Part shown: positions 20,054-30,126 of the stretch, one piece after another
How positions within the stretch are numbered: the stretch's first letter is position 1
How the letters are laid out: each line of letters opens with the position of its first letter
Origin: Bradyrhizobium jicamae
GTDB lineage: Bacteria > Pseudomonadota > Alphaproteobacteria > Rhizobiales > Xanthobacteraceae
DNA: 64,000 nucleotides
NCBI RefSeq assembly: GCF_018130695.1
Contig: NZ_JAFCJX010000016.1
Span: 62,001-126,000 of the forward strand
Reading direction: 5' to 3'
Made by a program: the position numbers and the translations under genes
The notes under the pieces: generated by a model
What the model was told of the DNA's origin: nothing
What the model saw: only the letters and a program-made list of their open reading frames with translations
The model's database searches: none

Positions 20054-20584
20054 TCAGCGCGCTTCGTGGACGCTTTTGCGGAAGCGCGCGATCAGCCGGA
20101 ACATGCGCGACGACCAGCCGCTGCCGTCACCACGAACGATCTCGCGAATTCGCTGCTTGACCGGCTCGACCAGCGCGGCAGCCTTGGCACGCATGTTCAT
20201 CACGAACTGATAGAGCGCCTTGAACCAGGCCATCTCCAGGAGCTTCGGCCGCGTCACGTCGAAAATGAAGGCGGTGACGCCGACGCCCAAGAACTTAGCG
20301 AACACGATGGTCGAGATCGCACTGACCCAATATTCGTGCGTCAGCAGCCAGAGCCCGACCAGCTTGAGCGGAAACAGCGGAATGAGCGGCACGGCAAACA
20401 CGATCAGCGTCATCGCCGGCGACAGGGAATCGACGCGATCGGCGAGCCACTGCTTGAACCGGTGAAGCGGAATCCAGGCGACGACCCGCGCGACGATCGG
20501 CTCGAGATGGTCCCATAGCCAGGCTTCGACCAGGAAGACGATCGCGAGCAGGACCCAGAACGGCTGAAGCAGGCGGCGCAGCAT
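20054..20584 (-). CDS. Conserved hypothetical inner-membrane protein
   Basis: A 176-residue protein from ATG 20584 (an in-frame ATG at 20623 would add 13 polar residues). It has a membrane segment near the N-terminus (about 7-26), further hydrophobic segments at about 58-105, and a basic amphipathic C-terminal third. It follows lpdA by about 35 bases on the same strand and may be read from the end of the mdh-suc-lpdA transcript. I recognise no catalytic motif; the function is unknown. Confidence 0.75.
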   Translation of the reverse strand: MLRRLLQPFWVLLAIVFLVEAWLWDHLEPIVARVVAWIPLHRFKQWLADRVDSLSPAMTLIVFAVPLIPLFPLKLVGLWLLTHEYWVSAISTIVFAKFLGVGVTAFIFDVTRPKLLEMAWFKALYQFVMNMRAKAAALVEPVKQRIREIVRGDGSGWSSRMFRLIARFRKSVHEAR

Positions 20585-20619
20585 GGTGTTATCTCTACCC
20601 GGCTCGCGCCGGATGTCGA

Positions 20620-22020
20620 TCACATATGGATCGCCCGCTTGCCGACCGCAAGCGCGGCTTCCTTGACCGCCTCCGAGCGGGTCGGGTGGGCGTGGCAGGT
20701 GCGCGCCAGATCTTCCGCAGAACCGCCGAATTCCATCAGGACGCAGGCCTCTTGGATCATCTCACCGGCCTCGCGACCGACGATATGCACGCCAAGCACC
20801 CTATCCGTCTTCGCATCTGCGAGAATCTTCACGAAGCCGTCAGTGGTCTGGTTGACCTTGGAGCGGCCGTTCGCGGTGAAGGGGAATTTGCCGACGGTGT
20901 AGGCGACGCCGGCCTGCTTCAGCTCTTCCTCGGTCTTGCCGACGGACGACACTTCGGGCGTGGTATACACGACGCCTGGGATAACATCGTAGTTCACGTG
21001 GCCGGCCTGGCCCGCGATGATCTCGGCCACCGCAACGCCTTCATCTTCCGCCTTGTGCGCAAGCATCGGTCCGGCCACGACGTCGCCGATGGCGTAGACG
21101 CCCTTCACCGAGGTCGAGAAATGCGCGTCGATCTGGACGCGGCCGCGGTTGTCGAGCGCGACGCCGGCTTCCTTCAGCCCGAGGCCTTCGGTGTAGGGCA
21201 CGCGGCCGATGCAGACCAGCACGACGTCGGCTTCAAGCGCTTCCGCCGCGCCGCCGGCGGCAGGCTCGATCTTGGCCGACAGCGTCTTGCCCGAGGTATC
21301 AACCGAAGTGACCTTGGCGCCGAGCTTGAAGACGAATCCCTGCTTCTCCAGCATGCGCTGGAATTGCTTCGCCACTTCGCCATCCATGCCGGGCAGAATG
21401 CGGTCGAGGAATTCCACGACCATGACCTCAGCGCCGAGACGGCGCCACACCGAGCCGAGCTCGAGCCCGATCACGCCGGCGCCGACGATGAGCATCTTCT
21501 CCGGCACCTTCTCCAGCGACAGCGCACCGGTCGAGGACACGATGCGCTTCTCGTCGATCTCGATGCCCTTCAGCCGCGCGATGTCAGAGCCGGTGGCGAT
21601 CACGATATTCTTCGTCTCGACCGTCTCGCTCTTGCCGCCGCCGGAGATTTCGACCTTGCCGGCGCCGAGGATCTTGCCGGTGCCCTTCAGCACGTCGATC
21701 TTGTTCTTCTTCATCAGGAATTCGACGCCCTTGACGTTGCCGTCGATACCCTGCTGCTTGAAGTTCATCATCGCAGGCAGATCGAGCTTCGGCGTGGAGA
21801 CGCTGACGCCCATCTTGGCGAAGGAATGCGCGGCTTCCTCGAACATTTCGGAGGCATGCAGCAGCGCCTTCGACGGCATGCAGCCGACATTAAGGCAGGT
21901 GCCGCCGAGCGTCGCGTTCTTCTCGACGACCGCGACCTTCATGCCGAGTTGCGCCGCGCGCACCGCGCAGACGTAACCGCCGGGTCCGGTACCGATGACG
22001 ACGAGATCGTAAGAAGCCAT
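20620..22020 (-). CDS. lpdA: Dihydrolipoyl dehydrogenase (E3)
   Basis: A 466-residue flavoenzyme that reoxidises dihydrolipoyl groups of the 2-oxoglutarate dehydrogenase complex. Visible are the FAD-binding GTGPGGYVCA at residue 10, the redox disulfide Cys42/Cys47 in GGTCLNVGCMPSK, the NAD-binding GAGVIGLELGSVW, and the C-terminal HAHPTRSEA with the catalytic His-Glu pair. The length is typical. It closes the suc cluster, so it is probably the E3 dedicated to SucAB. Confidence 0.97.
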   Translation of the reverse strand: MASYDLVVIGTGPGGYVCAVRAAQLGMKVAVVEKNATLGGTCLNVGCMPSKALLHASEMFEEAAHSFAKMGVSVSTPKLDLPAMMNFKQQGIDGNVKGVEFLMKKNKIDVLKGTGKILGAGKVEISGGGKSETVETKNIVIATGSDIARLKGIEIDEKRIVSSTGALSLEKVPEKMLIVGAGVIGLELGSVWRRLGAEVMVVEFLDRILPGMDGEVAKQFQRMLEKQGFVFKLGAKVTSVDTSGKTLSAKIEPAAGGAAEALEADVVLVCIGRVPYTEGLGLKEAGVALDNRGRVQIDAHFSTSVKGVYAIGDVVAGPMLAHKAEDEGVAVAEIIAGQAGHVNYDVIPGVVYTTPEVSSVGKTEEELKQAGVAYTVGKFPFTANGRSKVNQTTDGFVKILADAKTDRVLGVHIVGREAGEMIQEACVLMEFGGSAEDLARTCHAHPTRSEAVKEAALAVGKRAIHM

Positions 22021-22055
22021 GATGAAGTCCTGTAGCGATATTCAGTGAAAGTTTG

Positions 22056-22805
22056 TTAGCGACCGCCCGAGACGTCGAGGATCGTGCTGGTGACATAGGA
22101 AGCCTCGTCCGACAGCAGCCAGACGATGGCATTGGCGATTTCATCGGCGGTACCGACGCGCTTCATCGGCACCAGATGCGCAAGCCGATGTGCCCGGTCG
22201 GGCTCGCCGCCGGCGGCATGGATCTCGGTATCGATCAGGCCGGGCCGGATGCCGGCGACGCGGATGCCTTCGCCGGCGACTTCATAGCCGAGACCGATCG
22301 TGAAGGAATCGATCGCGCCCTTGGAGGCGGCGTAGTCGACATAGGTGTTGGGCGCGCCGAGCTTGGCTGCGACCGAGGACAGGTTGACGATGACGCCACC
22401 CTTGCCGCCATGCTTGGTCGACATCCGCTTCACCGCCTCACGCGCGCACAGGATGCTGCCGGTGACATTGACCGCCATGACGCGCTGGATGCGTTCGGCC
22501 GACATCTCGTCGACGCGCACGCCGCTCTTGCCGACGATGCCGCCATTGTTGACGAGGGCGCCGAGCGTGCCGAACTTGTCCGCGGCCTTGAACAGCTCGA
22601 CGATGTCGCCTTCCTCGGCAACATCGCATTTCACCGCGATGGCCTTGCCATTGCTGGCCGCAATCTGGCCAACGACCTCGTCGGCAGCCTGCTTGTTGCT
22701 GGCATAGCCGACGACGACGCGGAAGCCGCGCGCAGCGGCGGCCAGCGCGGTCGCACGGCCGATGCCGCGGCTCCCGCCGGTGATGACAACGACTCTATCC
22801 GTCAT
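22056..22805 (-). CDS. Short-chain dehydrogenase/reductase (SDR)
   Basis: A 249-residue classical SDR; the ATG at 22805 puts the nucleotide-binding motif TGGSRGIG at residue 10, as in the family. The catalytic residues are Ser in VNLSSVAAKLG and Tyr-x-x-x-Lys in YVDYAASKGAID. The substrate is unknown. It lies between sucB and lpdA, about 36 bases from lpdA. An SDR at this place in the suc operon is a feature I associate with Bradyrhizobium, and it might be read as a co-transcribed but metabolically separate gene. Confidence 0.92.
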   Translation of the reverse strand: MTDRVVVITGGSRGIGRATALAAAARGFRVVVGYASNKQAADEVVGQIAASNGKAIAVKCDVAEEGDIVELFKAADKFGTLGALVNNGGIVGKSGVRVDEMSAERIQRVMAVNVTGSILCAREAVKRMSTKHGGKGGVIVNLSSVAAKLGAPNTYVDYAASKGAIDSFTIGLGYEVAGEGIRVAGIRPGLIDTEIHAAGGEPDRAHRLAHLVPMKRVGTADEIANAIVWLLSDEASYVTSTILDVSGGR

Positions 22806-22872
22806 GCGCGCCTCCATGGTTCGACACGCGCCGTCGCACAAACAGGCGACGGCGCTCGCAGAGCATCAGCGA

Positions 22873-24114
22873 TCAGAGATCAAGCACCAGCCGCGCCGGA
22901 TCTTCCAGGCTCTCCTTGACGCGCACCAGGAAGGTCACCGCTTCCTTGCCGTCGATCACGCGGTGATCATAGGACAGCGCCAGATACATCATCGGGCGGA
23001 CCTCGATCTTGCCGCCGACCACCATCGGCCGCTCCTGGATCTTGTGCATGCCGAGGATGCCGGACTGCGGCGCGTTGAGGATCGGGGTCGACATCAGCGA
23101 GCCGTAGATGCCGCCATTGGTGATGGTGAAGGTGCCGCCCTGCATCTCGTCGATCTTGAGCTGACCGTCGCGGGCGCGGCGGCCGAAATCGGCGATTCCC
23201 TTCTCGATGTCGGAGATCGACTTGTGGTCGCAGTCGCGCACCACAGGCACGACCAGGCCGCGATCAGTGCCGACGGCGACGCCGACGTGATAGTAGTTCT
23301 TGTAGATCAGGTCGCCGCCATCGATCTCGGCGTTAACAGCAGGAATGTCCTTCAGCGCCTGCACGCAGGCCTTGGTGAAGAAGCCCATGAAGCCGAGCTT
23401 GGTGCCGTGCTTCTTCTCGAACGCGTCCTTGTACTGCGCGCGCAGCGCCATCACGTTGGTCATGTCGACCTCGTTGAAGGTCGTCAGCATCGCGGCGGTG
23501 TTCTGCACGTCCTTGAGGCGGCGCGCGATGGTCTGGCGCAGCCGGGTCATCTTCACACGCTCCTCGCGCGCGGCATCGTCGGCCGGCGACGGCGCGCGGA
23601 CCTGCACGGCGGCGGCGGGCTGATTGACCGGGGTCGGCGCGGACGCCGCCTTCTCGATCGCGGCCAGCATGTCGCCCTTGGTGACGCGGCCATCCTTGCC
23701 GGAGCCCGGCACGGTCGAGGCGTCGACGCCGCTCTCGGCCGAGAGCTTGCGCACCGAGGGCGCAAGCGGCGCATCGGCCGGCGGCGCCTTCGGCGCGGCG
23801 GGAGCGGCGGCAGGCGCTGCGGCTGCGGCGGCCTTGGCCGGCGCTGCGGCGGGAGCCGCGGCCGGCTTGGCGGCAGCGGCGCCCTCATTGATCTGGCCGA
23901 GCAGCGCGCCGACGGCGACGGTCTCGCCGTCCTTGGCGATGATCTCACCGAGCGTGCCGGCGGATGGCGCGGGCACCTCGATCGTGACCTTGTCGGTTTC
24001 GAGCTCGACCAACGGCTCGTCCACCGCGACGGCCTCGCCAGCCTTCTTGAACCAGCGGCCGATGGTGGCCTCAGTCACGGATTCGCCGAGCGTCGGCACA
24101 CGGATTTCAGTCAT
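22873..24114 (-). CDS. sucB: 2-oxoglutarate dehydrogenase E2, dihydrolipoamide succinyltransferase
   Basis: A 413-residue E2 subunit. An N-terminal lipoyl domain (1-77) carries the lipoylated Lys42 in ETDKVTIEV. An Ala/Pro-rich linker follows, then the peripheral subunit-binding domain (about 115-150; LAPSVRKLSAESGVD) and the catalytic domain, which ends with the LSYDHRVIDGKEA active-site motif. It forms the core of the complex together with SucA and LpdA. A pair of intergenic hairpins separates it from sucA. Confidence 0.97.
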   Translation of the reverse strand: MTEIRVPTLGESVTEATIGRWFKKAGEAVAVDEPLVELETDKVTIEVPAPSAGTLGEIIAKDGETVAVGALLGQINEGAAAAKPAAAPAAAPAKAAAAAAPAAAPAAPKAPPADAPLAPSVRKLSAESGVDASTVPGSGKDGRVTKGDMLAAIEKAASAPTPVNQPAAAVQVRAPSPADDAAREERVKMTRLRQTIARRLKDVQNTAAMLTTFNEVDMTNVMALRAQYKDAFEKKHGTKLGFMGFFTKACVQALKDIPAVNAEIDGGDLIYKNYYHVGVAVGTDRGLVVPVVRDCDHKSISDIEKGIADFGRRARDGQLKIDEMQGGTFTITNGGIYGSLMSTPILNAPQSGILGMHKIQERPMVVGGKIEVRPMMYLALSYDHRVIDGKEAVTFLVRVKESLEDPARLVLDL

Positions 24115-24159
24115 GGTCTTTTCCTTAAGATAACCCTGCGGTCATAAAACTTGTGCGGC

Positions 24160-24254
24160 GATCATCCGCCAAAGCGGATGATCCGGTGCTCCGTGACGAC
24201 AGCGATCGAGGCTGGATGACAGGGGGCACCGGATGCCCCGCTTGCGCGGGGCAT
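24160..24254. repeat. Two hairpins between sucA and sucB
   Basis: GATCATCCGC caaa GCGGATGATC (24160-24183) and ATGCCCCGC ttgc GCGGGGCAT (24233-24254) are perfect palindromes, together filling most of the 155-base gap. They resemble REP-type elements and could stabilise or process the sucA-sucB transcript. No T-run follows, so they are not typical terminators. Confidence 0.7.
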
Positions 24255-24269
24255 GATGGAGTGAGGTCG

Positions 24270-27230
24270 TTAGTTCAGCGCTTCGTCGAGGAACGCCTTG
24301 AGCTGCGCCAGGTGCTTGGACATCAGGCCGGTCGCGGTCGCGGCGGACGCCGGGCGGCCCGCGTAGCGCGGACGCTTGTTCGGCGCGTTGATCTGGTTCA
24401 GCACCCACTCGAGATAGGGCTCGATGAAGTGCCACGAACCCATGTTGCGCGGCTCTTCCTGGCACCAGACCATCTCGGCACCCTTGAAGCGGCCGAGTTC
24501 ATGCACCAGCGCCTTCAGCGGCACCGGATAGAGCTGCTCGATGCGCATCAAGTAGACGTCGTCGATGCCGCGCTTCTCGCGCTCCTCATAGAGGTCGTAA
24601 TAGACCTTGCCGGAGCACAGCACGACGCGACGGATCTTGTCGTCGCCCTTCAGCTTGATCGCCTCGTCCGGCAGCATCTGGGCGTCATCGTACAGGACGC
24701 GGTGGAACGTGGTGCCCGTGCTGAGCTCGTCGAGCCGCGACACCGCGCGCTTGTGGCGCAGCAGCGACTTCGGCGTCATCATGATCAGCGGCTTGCGGAT
24801 CTCGCGATGCAGCTGGCGGCGCAGCACGTGGAAGTAATTCGCCGGCGTGGTCGGATAGACCACTTGCATGTTGTCTTCGGCGCACATCTGCAGATAACGC
24901 TCCAGACGCGCCGAGGAATGCTCGGGCCCCTGCCCTTCATAGCCGTGCGGCAACAGGCAGACGAGACCGGACATGCGCAGCCATTTGCGCTCGCCCGACG
25001 AGATGAACTGGTCGAACAACACCTGCGCGCCGTTGGCGAAGTCGCCGAACTGCGCTTCCCACATCGCCAGCGCATTCGGCTCGGCGAGCGAGTAGCCGTA
25101 TTCGAAGCCGAGCACGGCCTCTTCCGACAGCAGCGAGTTGATGACCTCGTAGTGGCCGGTGTTGTCGCCGCCGAGATGGTTGTACGGCGTGTAGCGGCTC
25201 TCGTCTTCCTGGTCGATCAGCACCGAGTGGCGCTGCGAGAACGTGCCGCGCTCGGAGTCCTGGCCGGACAGGCGGACGTGATGGCCTTCCTGCAGCAGCG
25301 AGCAGAACGCCAGCGCCTCGCCTGTCGCCCAGTCAATGCCGACGCCGGTGTCGATCGCCTTGGCGCGGTTGTCGAGGAAGCGCTGGATGGTGCGGTGAAC
25401 GCGGAAACCGTCCGGCACCTTGGTGATCTTGCGGCCGATGTCCTTCAGCGTGCTGACGTCGACGCCGGTGACGCCGCGGCGGGCATCCTCTTCCTGATCG
25501 GCGATCTTGAAGCCCGACCACTTGCCGTCGAGCCAGTCGGCCTTGTTCGGCTTGTAGCCCGAGCCGGCCTCGAATTCGGCATCGAGCCGTGCGCGCCAGT
25601 CGGCCTTGGCCTTGTCGACCTCGCCTTCGGTCATCACGCCTTCGGCGACCAGCCGCTTGGCATAGATCTCCAGCGTCGACGGGTGCGAGGCGATGCGCTT
25701 GTACATCACCGGCTGGGTGAATGCCGGCTCGTCGCCTTCGTTGTGGCCATGCCTGCGGTAGCAGAACATGTCGATCACGACGGGCTTGTGGAATTTCTGC
25801 CGGAATTCGATCGCGACCTTGGCGGCGAACACCACGGCCTCCGGATCGTCGCCGTTCACGTGGAAGATCGGCGCGTCGATCATCTTCGCCACGTCGGACG
25901 GATAGGGCGAGGAGCGCGAGTAGCGCGGATAGGTGGTGAAGCCGATCTGGTTGTTGACGATGAAGTGCAGCGAACCGCCGGTGCGGTAACCCTTCAGGTC
26001 GGAGAGGCCGAAACACTCGGCGACCACGCCCTGGCCGGCGAACGCGGCGTCGCCGTGCATCAGGAGCGGCAGCACGGAGATGCGCATGTCCGGCGGATCG
26101 CCATGCTGGTCCTGCTTGGCGCGCACCTTACCGAGCACGACGGGATCGACGATCTCGAGATGCGAGGGGTTGGCGGTCAGCGATAGATGGATCCGGTTGC
26201 CGTCGAACTCGCGGTCCGAGGACGCACCGAGGTGATACTTGACGTCACCGGAGCCCTCGACGTCCTCGGGATTAGCCGAGCCGCCCTTGAATTCGTGGAA
26301 CAGCGCGCGATGCGACTTTCCCATCACCTGGGTCAGCACATTGAGGCGGCCGCGATGCGGCATGCCGACCACGATCTCCTTCACGCCGAGATTGCCGCCA
26401 CGCTTGATGATCTGCTCCAGCGCGGGGATCAGCGACTCACCGCCGTCGAGGCCGAAGCGCTTGGTGCCGGTGAACTTGACGTCGCAGAACTTCTCAAAGC
26501 CTTCGGCTTCGATCAGCTTGTTGAGGATCGCGCGGCGACCCTCGCGGGTAAAGCTGATCTCCTTGTCCGGACCTTCGATGCGCTCCTGGATCCACGCCTT
26601 CTGCGCGGCGTTGGAGATGTGCATGAACTCGACGCCGAGCGTCTGGCAGTAGGTGCGCTCGCAGATCTGCACGATCTCGCGCAGCGTGCCGTATTCTAGG
26701 CCGAGCACGTGGTCGAGGAAGATCTTGCGGTCGTAATCGGCCTCGGTGAAGCCGTAGGAGCGCGGATCGAGCTCTTCGCGATCGCGCGGCGCCTCGATGC
26801 CGAGCGGGTCGAGCTTGGCGTGGAAATGGCCGCGCATGCGGTAGGCGCGGATCAGCATCAACGCGCGGACGGAATCGCGGGTGGCCTGGTTGACATCGGC
26901 GGCGGAGAGCTCGGCGCCCTTGGCCTGCGCCTTGGCGGCGAGCTTGGCGCCGACGGCCTTCTCGACCTGGGCCCAGTTGCCGTCCAGCGCGGAGGTCAGG
27001 TCATCGCGGGGGGTGAGCGGCCAGTTGTCCCGGCTCCAGGAGGCGCCCTCGGCGTTCTTCTGAACGTCGGCGGGCGCATCTTTCAGACTTTTGAAGAACT
27101 CCTGCCACTCGGCGTCGACCGAGGCGGGGTCTTGTTCGTAACGGGCGTAGAGGTCGTCGATGTAGGCGGCGTTTGTGCCCTGCAAAAAAGATGAGAGGGC
27201 AAAAGCGGCATTCGCGTCCTGGCGAGACAT
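24270..27230 (-). CDS. sucA: 2-oxoglutarate dehydrogenase E1
   Basis: A 986-residue thiamine-diphosphate enzyme, the E1 of the 2-oxoglutarate dehydrogenase complex. The N-terminal segment FLQGTNAAYIDDLYARYEQDP is the E2-interaction region; GMPHRGRLNVL, MHGDAAFAGQGVVAE and FCYRRHGHNEGDEPAF belong to the thiamine-binding core; and EFGYSLAEPNAL and QFGDFANGAQV lie in the second half. The length is normal. It sits between sucD and sucB, as in rhizobia. Confidence 0.98.
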   Translation of the reverse strand: MSRQDANAAFALSSFLQGTNAAYIDDLYARYEQDPASVDAEWQEFFKSLKDAPADVQKNAEGASWSRDNWPLTPRDDLTSALDGNWAQVEKAVGAKLAAKAQAKGAELSAADVNQATRDSVRALMLIRAYRMRGHFHAKLDPLGIEAPRDREELDPRSYGFTEADYDRKIFLDHVLGLEYGTLREIVQICERTYCQTLGVEFMHISNAAQKAWIQERIEGPDKEISFTREGRRAILNKLIEAEGFEKFCDVKFTGTKRFGLDGGESLIPALEQIIKRGGNLGVKEIVVGMPHRGRLNVLTQVMGKSHRALFHEFKGGSANPEDVEGSGDVKYHLGASSDREFDGNRIHLSLTANPSHLEIVDPVVLGKVRAKQDQHGDPPDMRISVLPLLMHGDAAFAGQGVVAECFGLSDLKGYRTGGSLHFIVNNQIGFTTYPRYSRSSPYPSDVAKMIDAPIFHVNGDDPEAVVFAAKVAIEFRQKFHKPVVIDMFCYRRHGHNEGDEPAFTQPVMYKRIASHPSTLEIYAKRLVAEGVMTEGEVDKAKADWRARLDAEFEAGSGYKPNKADWLDGKWSGFKIADQEEDARRGVTGVDVSTLKDIGRKITKVPDGFRVHRTIQRFLDNRAKAIDTGVGIDWATGEALAFCSLLQEGHHVRLSGQDSERGTFSQRHSVLIDQEDESRYTPYNHLGGDNTGHYEVINSLLSEEAVLGFEYGYSLAEPNALAMWEAQFGDFANGAQVLFDQFISSGERKWLRMSGLVCLLPHGYEGQGPEHSSARLERYLQMCAEDNMQVVYPTTPANYFHVLRRQLHREIRKPLIMMTPKSLLRHKRAVSRLDELSTGTTFHRVLYDDAQMLPDEAIKLKGDDKIRRVVLCSGKVYYDLYEEREKRGIDDVYLMRIEQLYPVPLKALVHELGRFKGAEMVWCQEEPRNMGSWHFIEPYLEWVLNQINAPNKRPRYAGRPASAATATGLMSKHLAQLKAFLDEALN

Positions 27231-27365
27231 GGGGCAGTCCTGGTGATTTTTCGGTTCGCGCGTAGAAGACGGCGCTAGCGCCGACCCGTTGGCCGGGTCG
27301 GCGGGGTAAAAGTCCTTTACCCTATCTATTCCGAAACTTCGCCCCGAAAAGAACCAAGAACTGAA

Positions 27366-28250
27366 TTAGCCCTTCAATTTTTCGACAAGGGTATGTCCGA
27401 GCCGTGCAGGCGACGGAGAGACCGTGATTCCGGCCGATTCCATCGCCGCGGTCTTGGAACCGGCGTCGCCCTTGCCGCCGGAGATGATCGCACCGGCATG
27501 GCCCATGCGGCGGCCGGGAGGCGCCGTCACGCCGGCGATGAAGCCGACCATCGGCTTCTTGCGGCCGCGCTTGGCCTCGTCCTTGAGGAACTGGGCCGCG
27601 TCTTCCTCGGCCGAACCGCCGATCTCGCCGATCATGACGATCGACTTGGTCGCCTCGTCGGCCAAGAACATTTCGAGTACGTCGATGAACTCGGTGCCCT
27701 TGACCGGGTCGCCGCCGATGCCGACCGCGGTGGTCTGGCCGAGGCCTTCCTGGGAGGTCTGGAACACCGCCTCGTAGGTCAACGTGCCGGAGCGCGAGAC
27801 GATCCCGACCGAGCCGGGCTTGAAGATGTTGGCCGGCATGATGCCGATCTTGCACTCGCCGGCGGTCATCACGCCCGGGCAGTTCGGCCCGATCAGGCGC
27901 GACTTCGACCCCGACAGCGAGCGCTTGACGCGGACCATGTCGAGCACCGGGATACCCTCGGTGATGCAGACGATCAGCGGGATCTCGGCGTCGATCGCCT
28001 CGCAGATCGCATCCGCCGCGCCCGGCGGGGGCACGTAGACGACGCTCGCGTCAGCGCCGGTCTTCTCGCGGGCTTCCGCCACGGTGTCGAAGATCGGCAG
28101 GTTCAGATGCGTCCCGCCGCCTTTGCCCGGCGCCACGCCGCCGACCATCTTGGTGCCGTAAGCGATCGCCGCTTCCGAATGGAACGTGCCGTTCTTGCCG
28201 GTGAAGCCCTGGCAGATGACCTTGGTGTTCTTGTCGATCAGAATGGACAT
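27366..28250 (-). CDS. sucD: Succinyl-CoA synthetase alpha subunit
   Basis: A 294-residue subunit that binds CoA and carries the phosphohistidine. It starts MSILIDKNTKVICQGFTG, has the CoA-binding Rossmann region (about 1-130), the motif GPNCPGVMTAGECKIGIMP, and the active-site His in GHAGAIISGGKGDAGSK (about residue 250). With SucC it makes ATP or GTP from succinyl-CoA. Upstream, a DUF1579-like gene separates it from sucC. Confidence 0.98.
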   Translation of the reverse strand: MSILIDKNTKVICQGFTGKNGTFHSEAAIAYGTKMVGGVAPGKGGGTHLNLPIFDTVAEAREKTGADASVVYVPPPGAADAICEAIDAEIPLIVCITEGIPVLDMVRVKRSLSGSKSRLIGPNCPGVMTAGECKIGIMPANIFKPGSVGIVSRSGTLTYEAVFQTSQEGLGQTTAVGIGGDPVKGTEFIDVLEMFLADEATKSIVMIGEIGGSAEEDAAQFLKDEAKRGRKKPMVGFIAGVTAPPGRRMGHAGAIISGGKGDAGSKTAAMESAGITVSPSPARLGHTLVEKLKG

Positions 28251-28281
28251 GGTTGGTGATGCTTTCGCAAGACGAGGAGAT

Positions 28282-28758
28282 TTAGTGGATACGCCGGTAC
28301 ACGCCGGTGAGCACGTCGGCCCACCCTTCCGCGTCAGGCGAGAACTGGATCTTCATGTTGTAGGTATTGTCGTCGACGACCTCGTAGACGTGCCGCGCAT
28401 TGCCGCGCAGCGAGCCGCGCACCAGCACGAGCGACTTGTTGACCCAGCCGCCGGACGCCGGCGACGGCGGGTAGTAACCGAGCGAGTCGTGCCAGAACAA
28501 TTTGTAGGTCCGATCGTCGCGGTCGTAGGTGAAGACGCCATGCGTGGCGAAAGACTGCTTGCCGTCACGCATCTGCACGCTGTCCTGGATCAGATAGAAG
28601 CCGTTGAGGTCGATGCGCGCGACCACTTTCGAGGTCGCCGGACCGCCAGCGGTCCAGCGCGACGGGTAGACCATCTCTTCGCCGGCCCACTCCCCGGCGA
28701 AGACCGCGAGCTTGCGGTGTTCTTCCAGCGGCGTCGGAGCGTCGAGATGATCGGCCAT
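28282..28758 (-). CDS. DUF1579-like protein between sucC and sucD
   Basis: A 158-residue soluble protein with no signal peptide. The opening HRKLAVFAGEWAGEEMVYPS and the repeated beta-strand pattern (GFYLIQDSVQMRDG, GVFTYDRDDRTYKLFWHDS) match the DUF1579 / lipocalin-like beta-barrel type, whose ligands are mostly unknown. Its ATG comes one base after the sucC stop and its stop is 31 bases before sucD, so it is almost certainly co-transcribed and co-translated with the succinyl-CoA synthetase genes. An enzymatic link to the TCA cycle is not shown. Confidence 0.8.
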   Translation of the reverse strand: MADHLDAPTPLEEHRKLAVFAGEWAGEEMVYPSRWTAGGPATSKVVARIDLNGFYLIQDSVQMRDGKQSFATHGVFTYDRDDRTYKLFWHDSLGYYPPSPASGGWVNKSLVLVRGSLRGNARHVYEVVDDNTYNMKIQFSPDAEGWADVLTGVYRRIH

Positions 28759-28759
28759 A

Positions 28760-29956
<1,197 letters not shown>

Positions 29957-30018
29957 GGAACGACGCTCCCAAACCCTCGTGCGGTGAATTTCATGGAATT
30001 CACTTCAATCTTGCTGTC

Positions 30019-30036
30019 TGGCATACCATATACCAA
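30019..30036 (-). promoter_or_regulatory. Candidate operator upstream of sucC
   Basis: On the minus strand the word TTGGTATATGGTATGCCA contains two direct TGGTAT units seven bases apart and is also a near-perfect palindrome (TGGTATA / TATGCCA). Sites of the TGGTAT...ATACCA type are used by GntR-family regulators. It lies about 65-80 bases upstream of the sucC ATG. The assignment is pattern inference only. Confidence 0.35.
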
Positions 30037-30078
30037 CGCAAGCGCAACCCCAAAATTCTCACCGATTTCATAACCTTG

Positions 30079-30112
30079 CGCCCGATAGACGATCAAATCC
30101 GCCTATCGGGCG
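30079..30112 (-). repeat. Perfect 10-bp inverted repeat after mdh
   Basis: CGCCCGATAG (30079-30088) and CTATCGGGCG (30103-30112) are exact complements with a 14-base loop, starting 15 bases after the mdh stop. It lacks a T-run, so it is a weak terminator or an mRNA-stabilising hairpin between mdh and sucC. Confidence 0.6.
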
Positions 30113-30126
30113 ATAACGAAGCGAGA

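Noticed and set aside
24153..26186. A 677-codon open frame antisense to sucA
   Set aside because: Complete overlap with sucA and His/Leu/Asp/Val-rich low-information translation; no recognisable motif.
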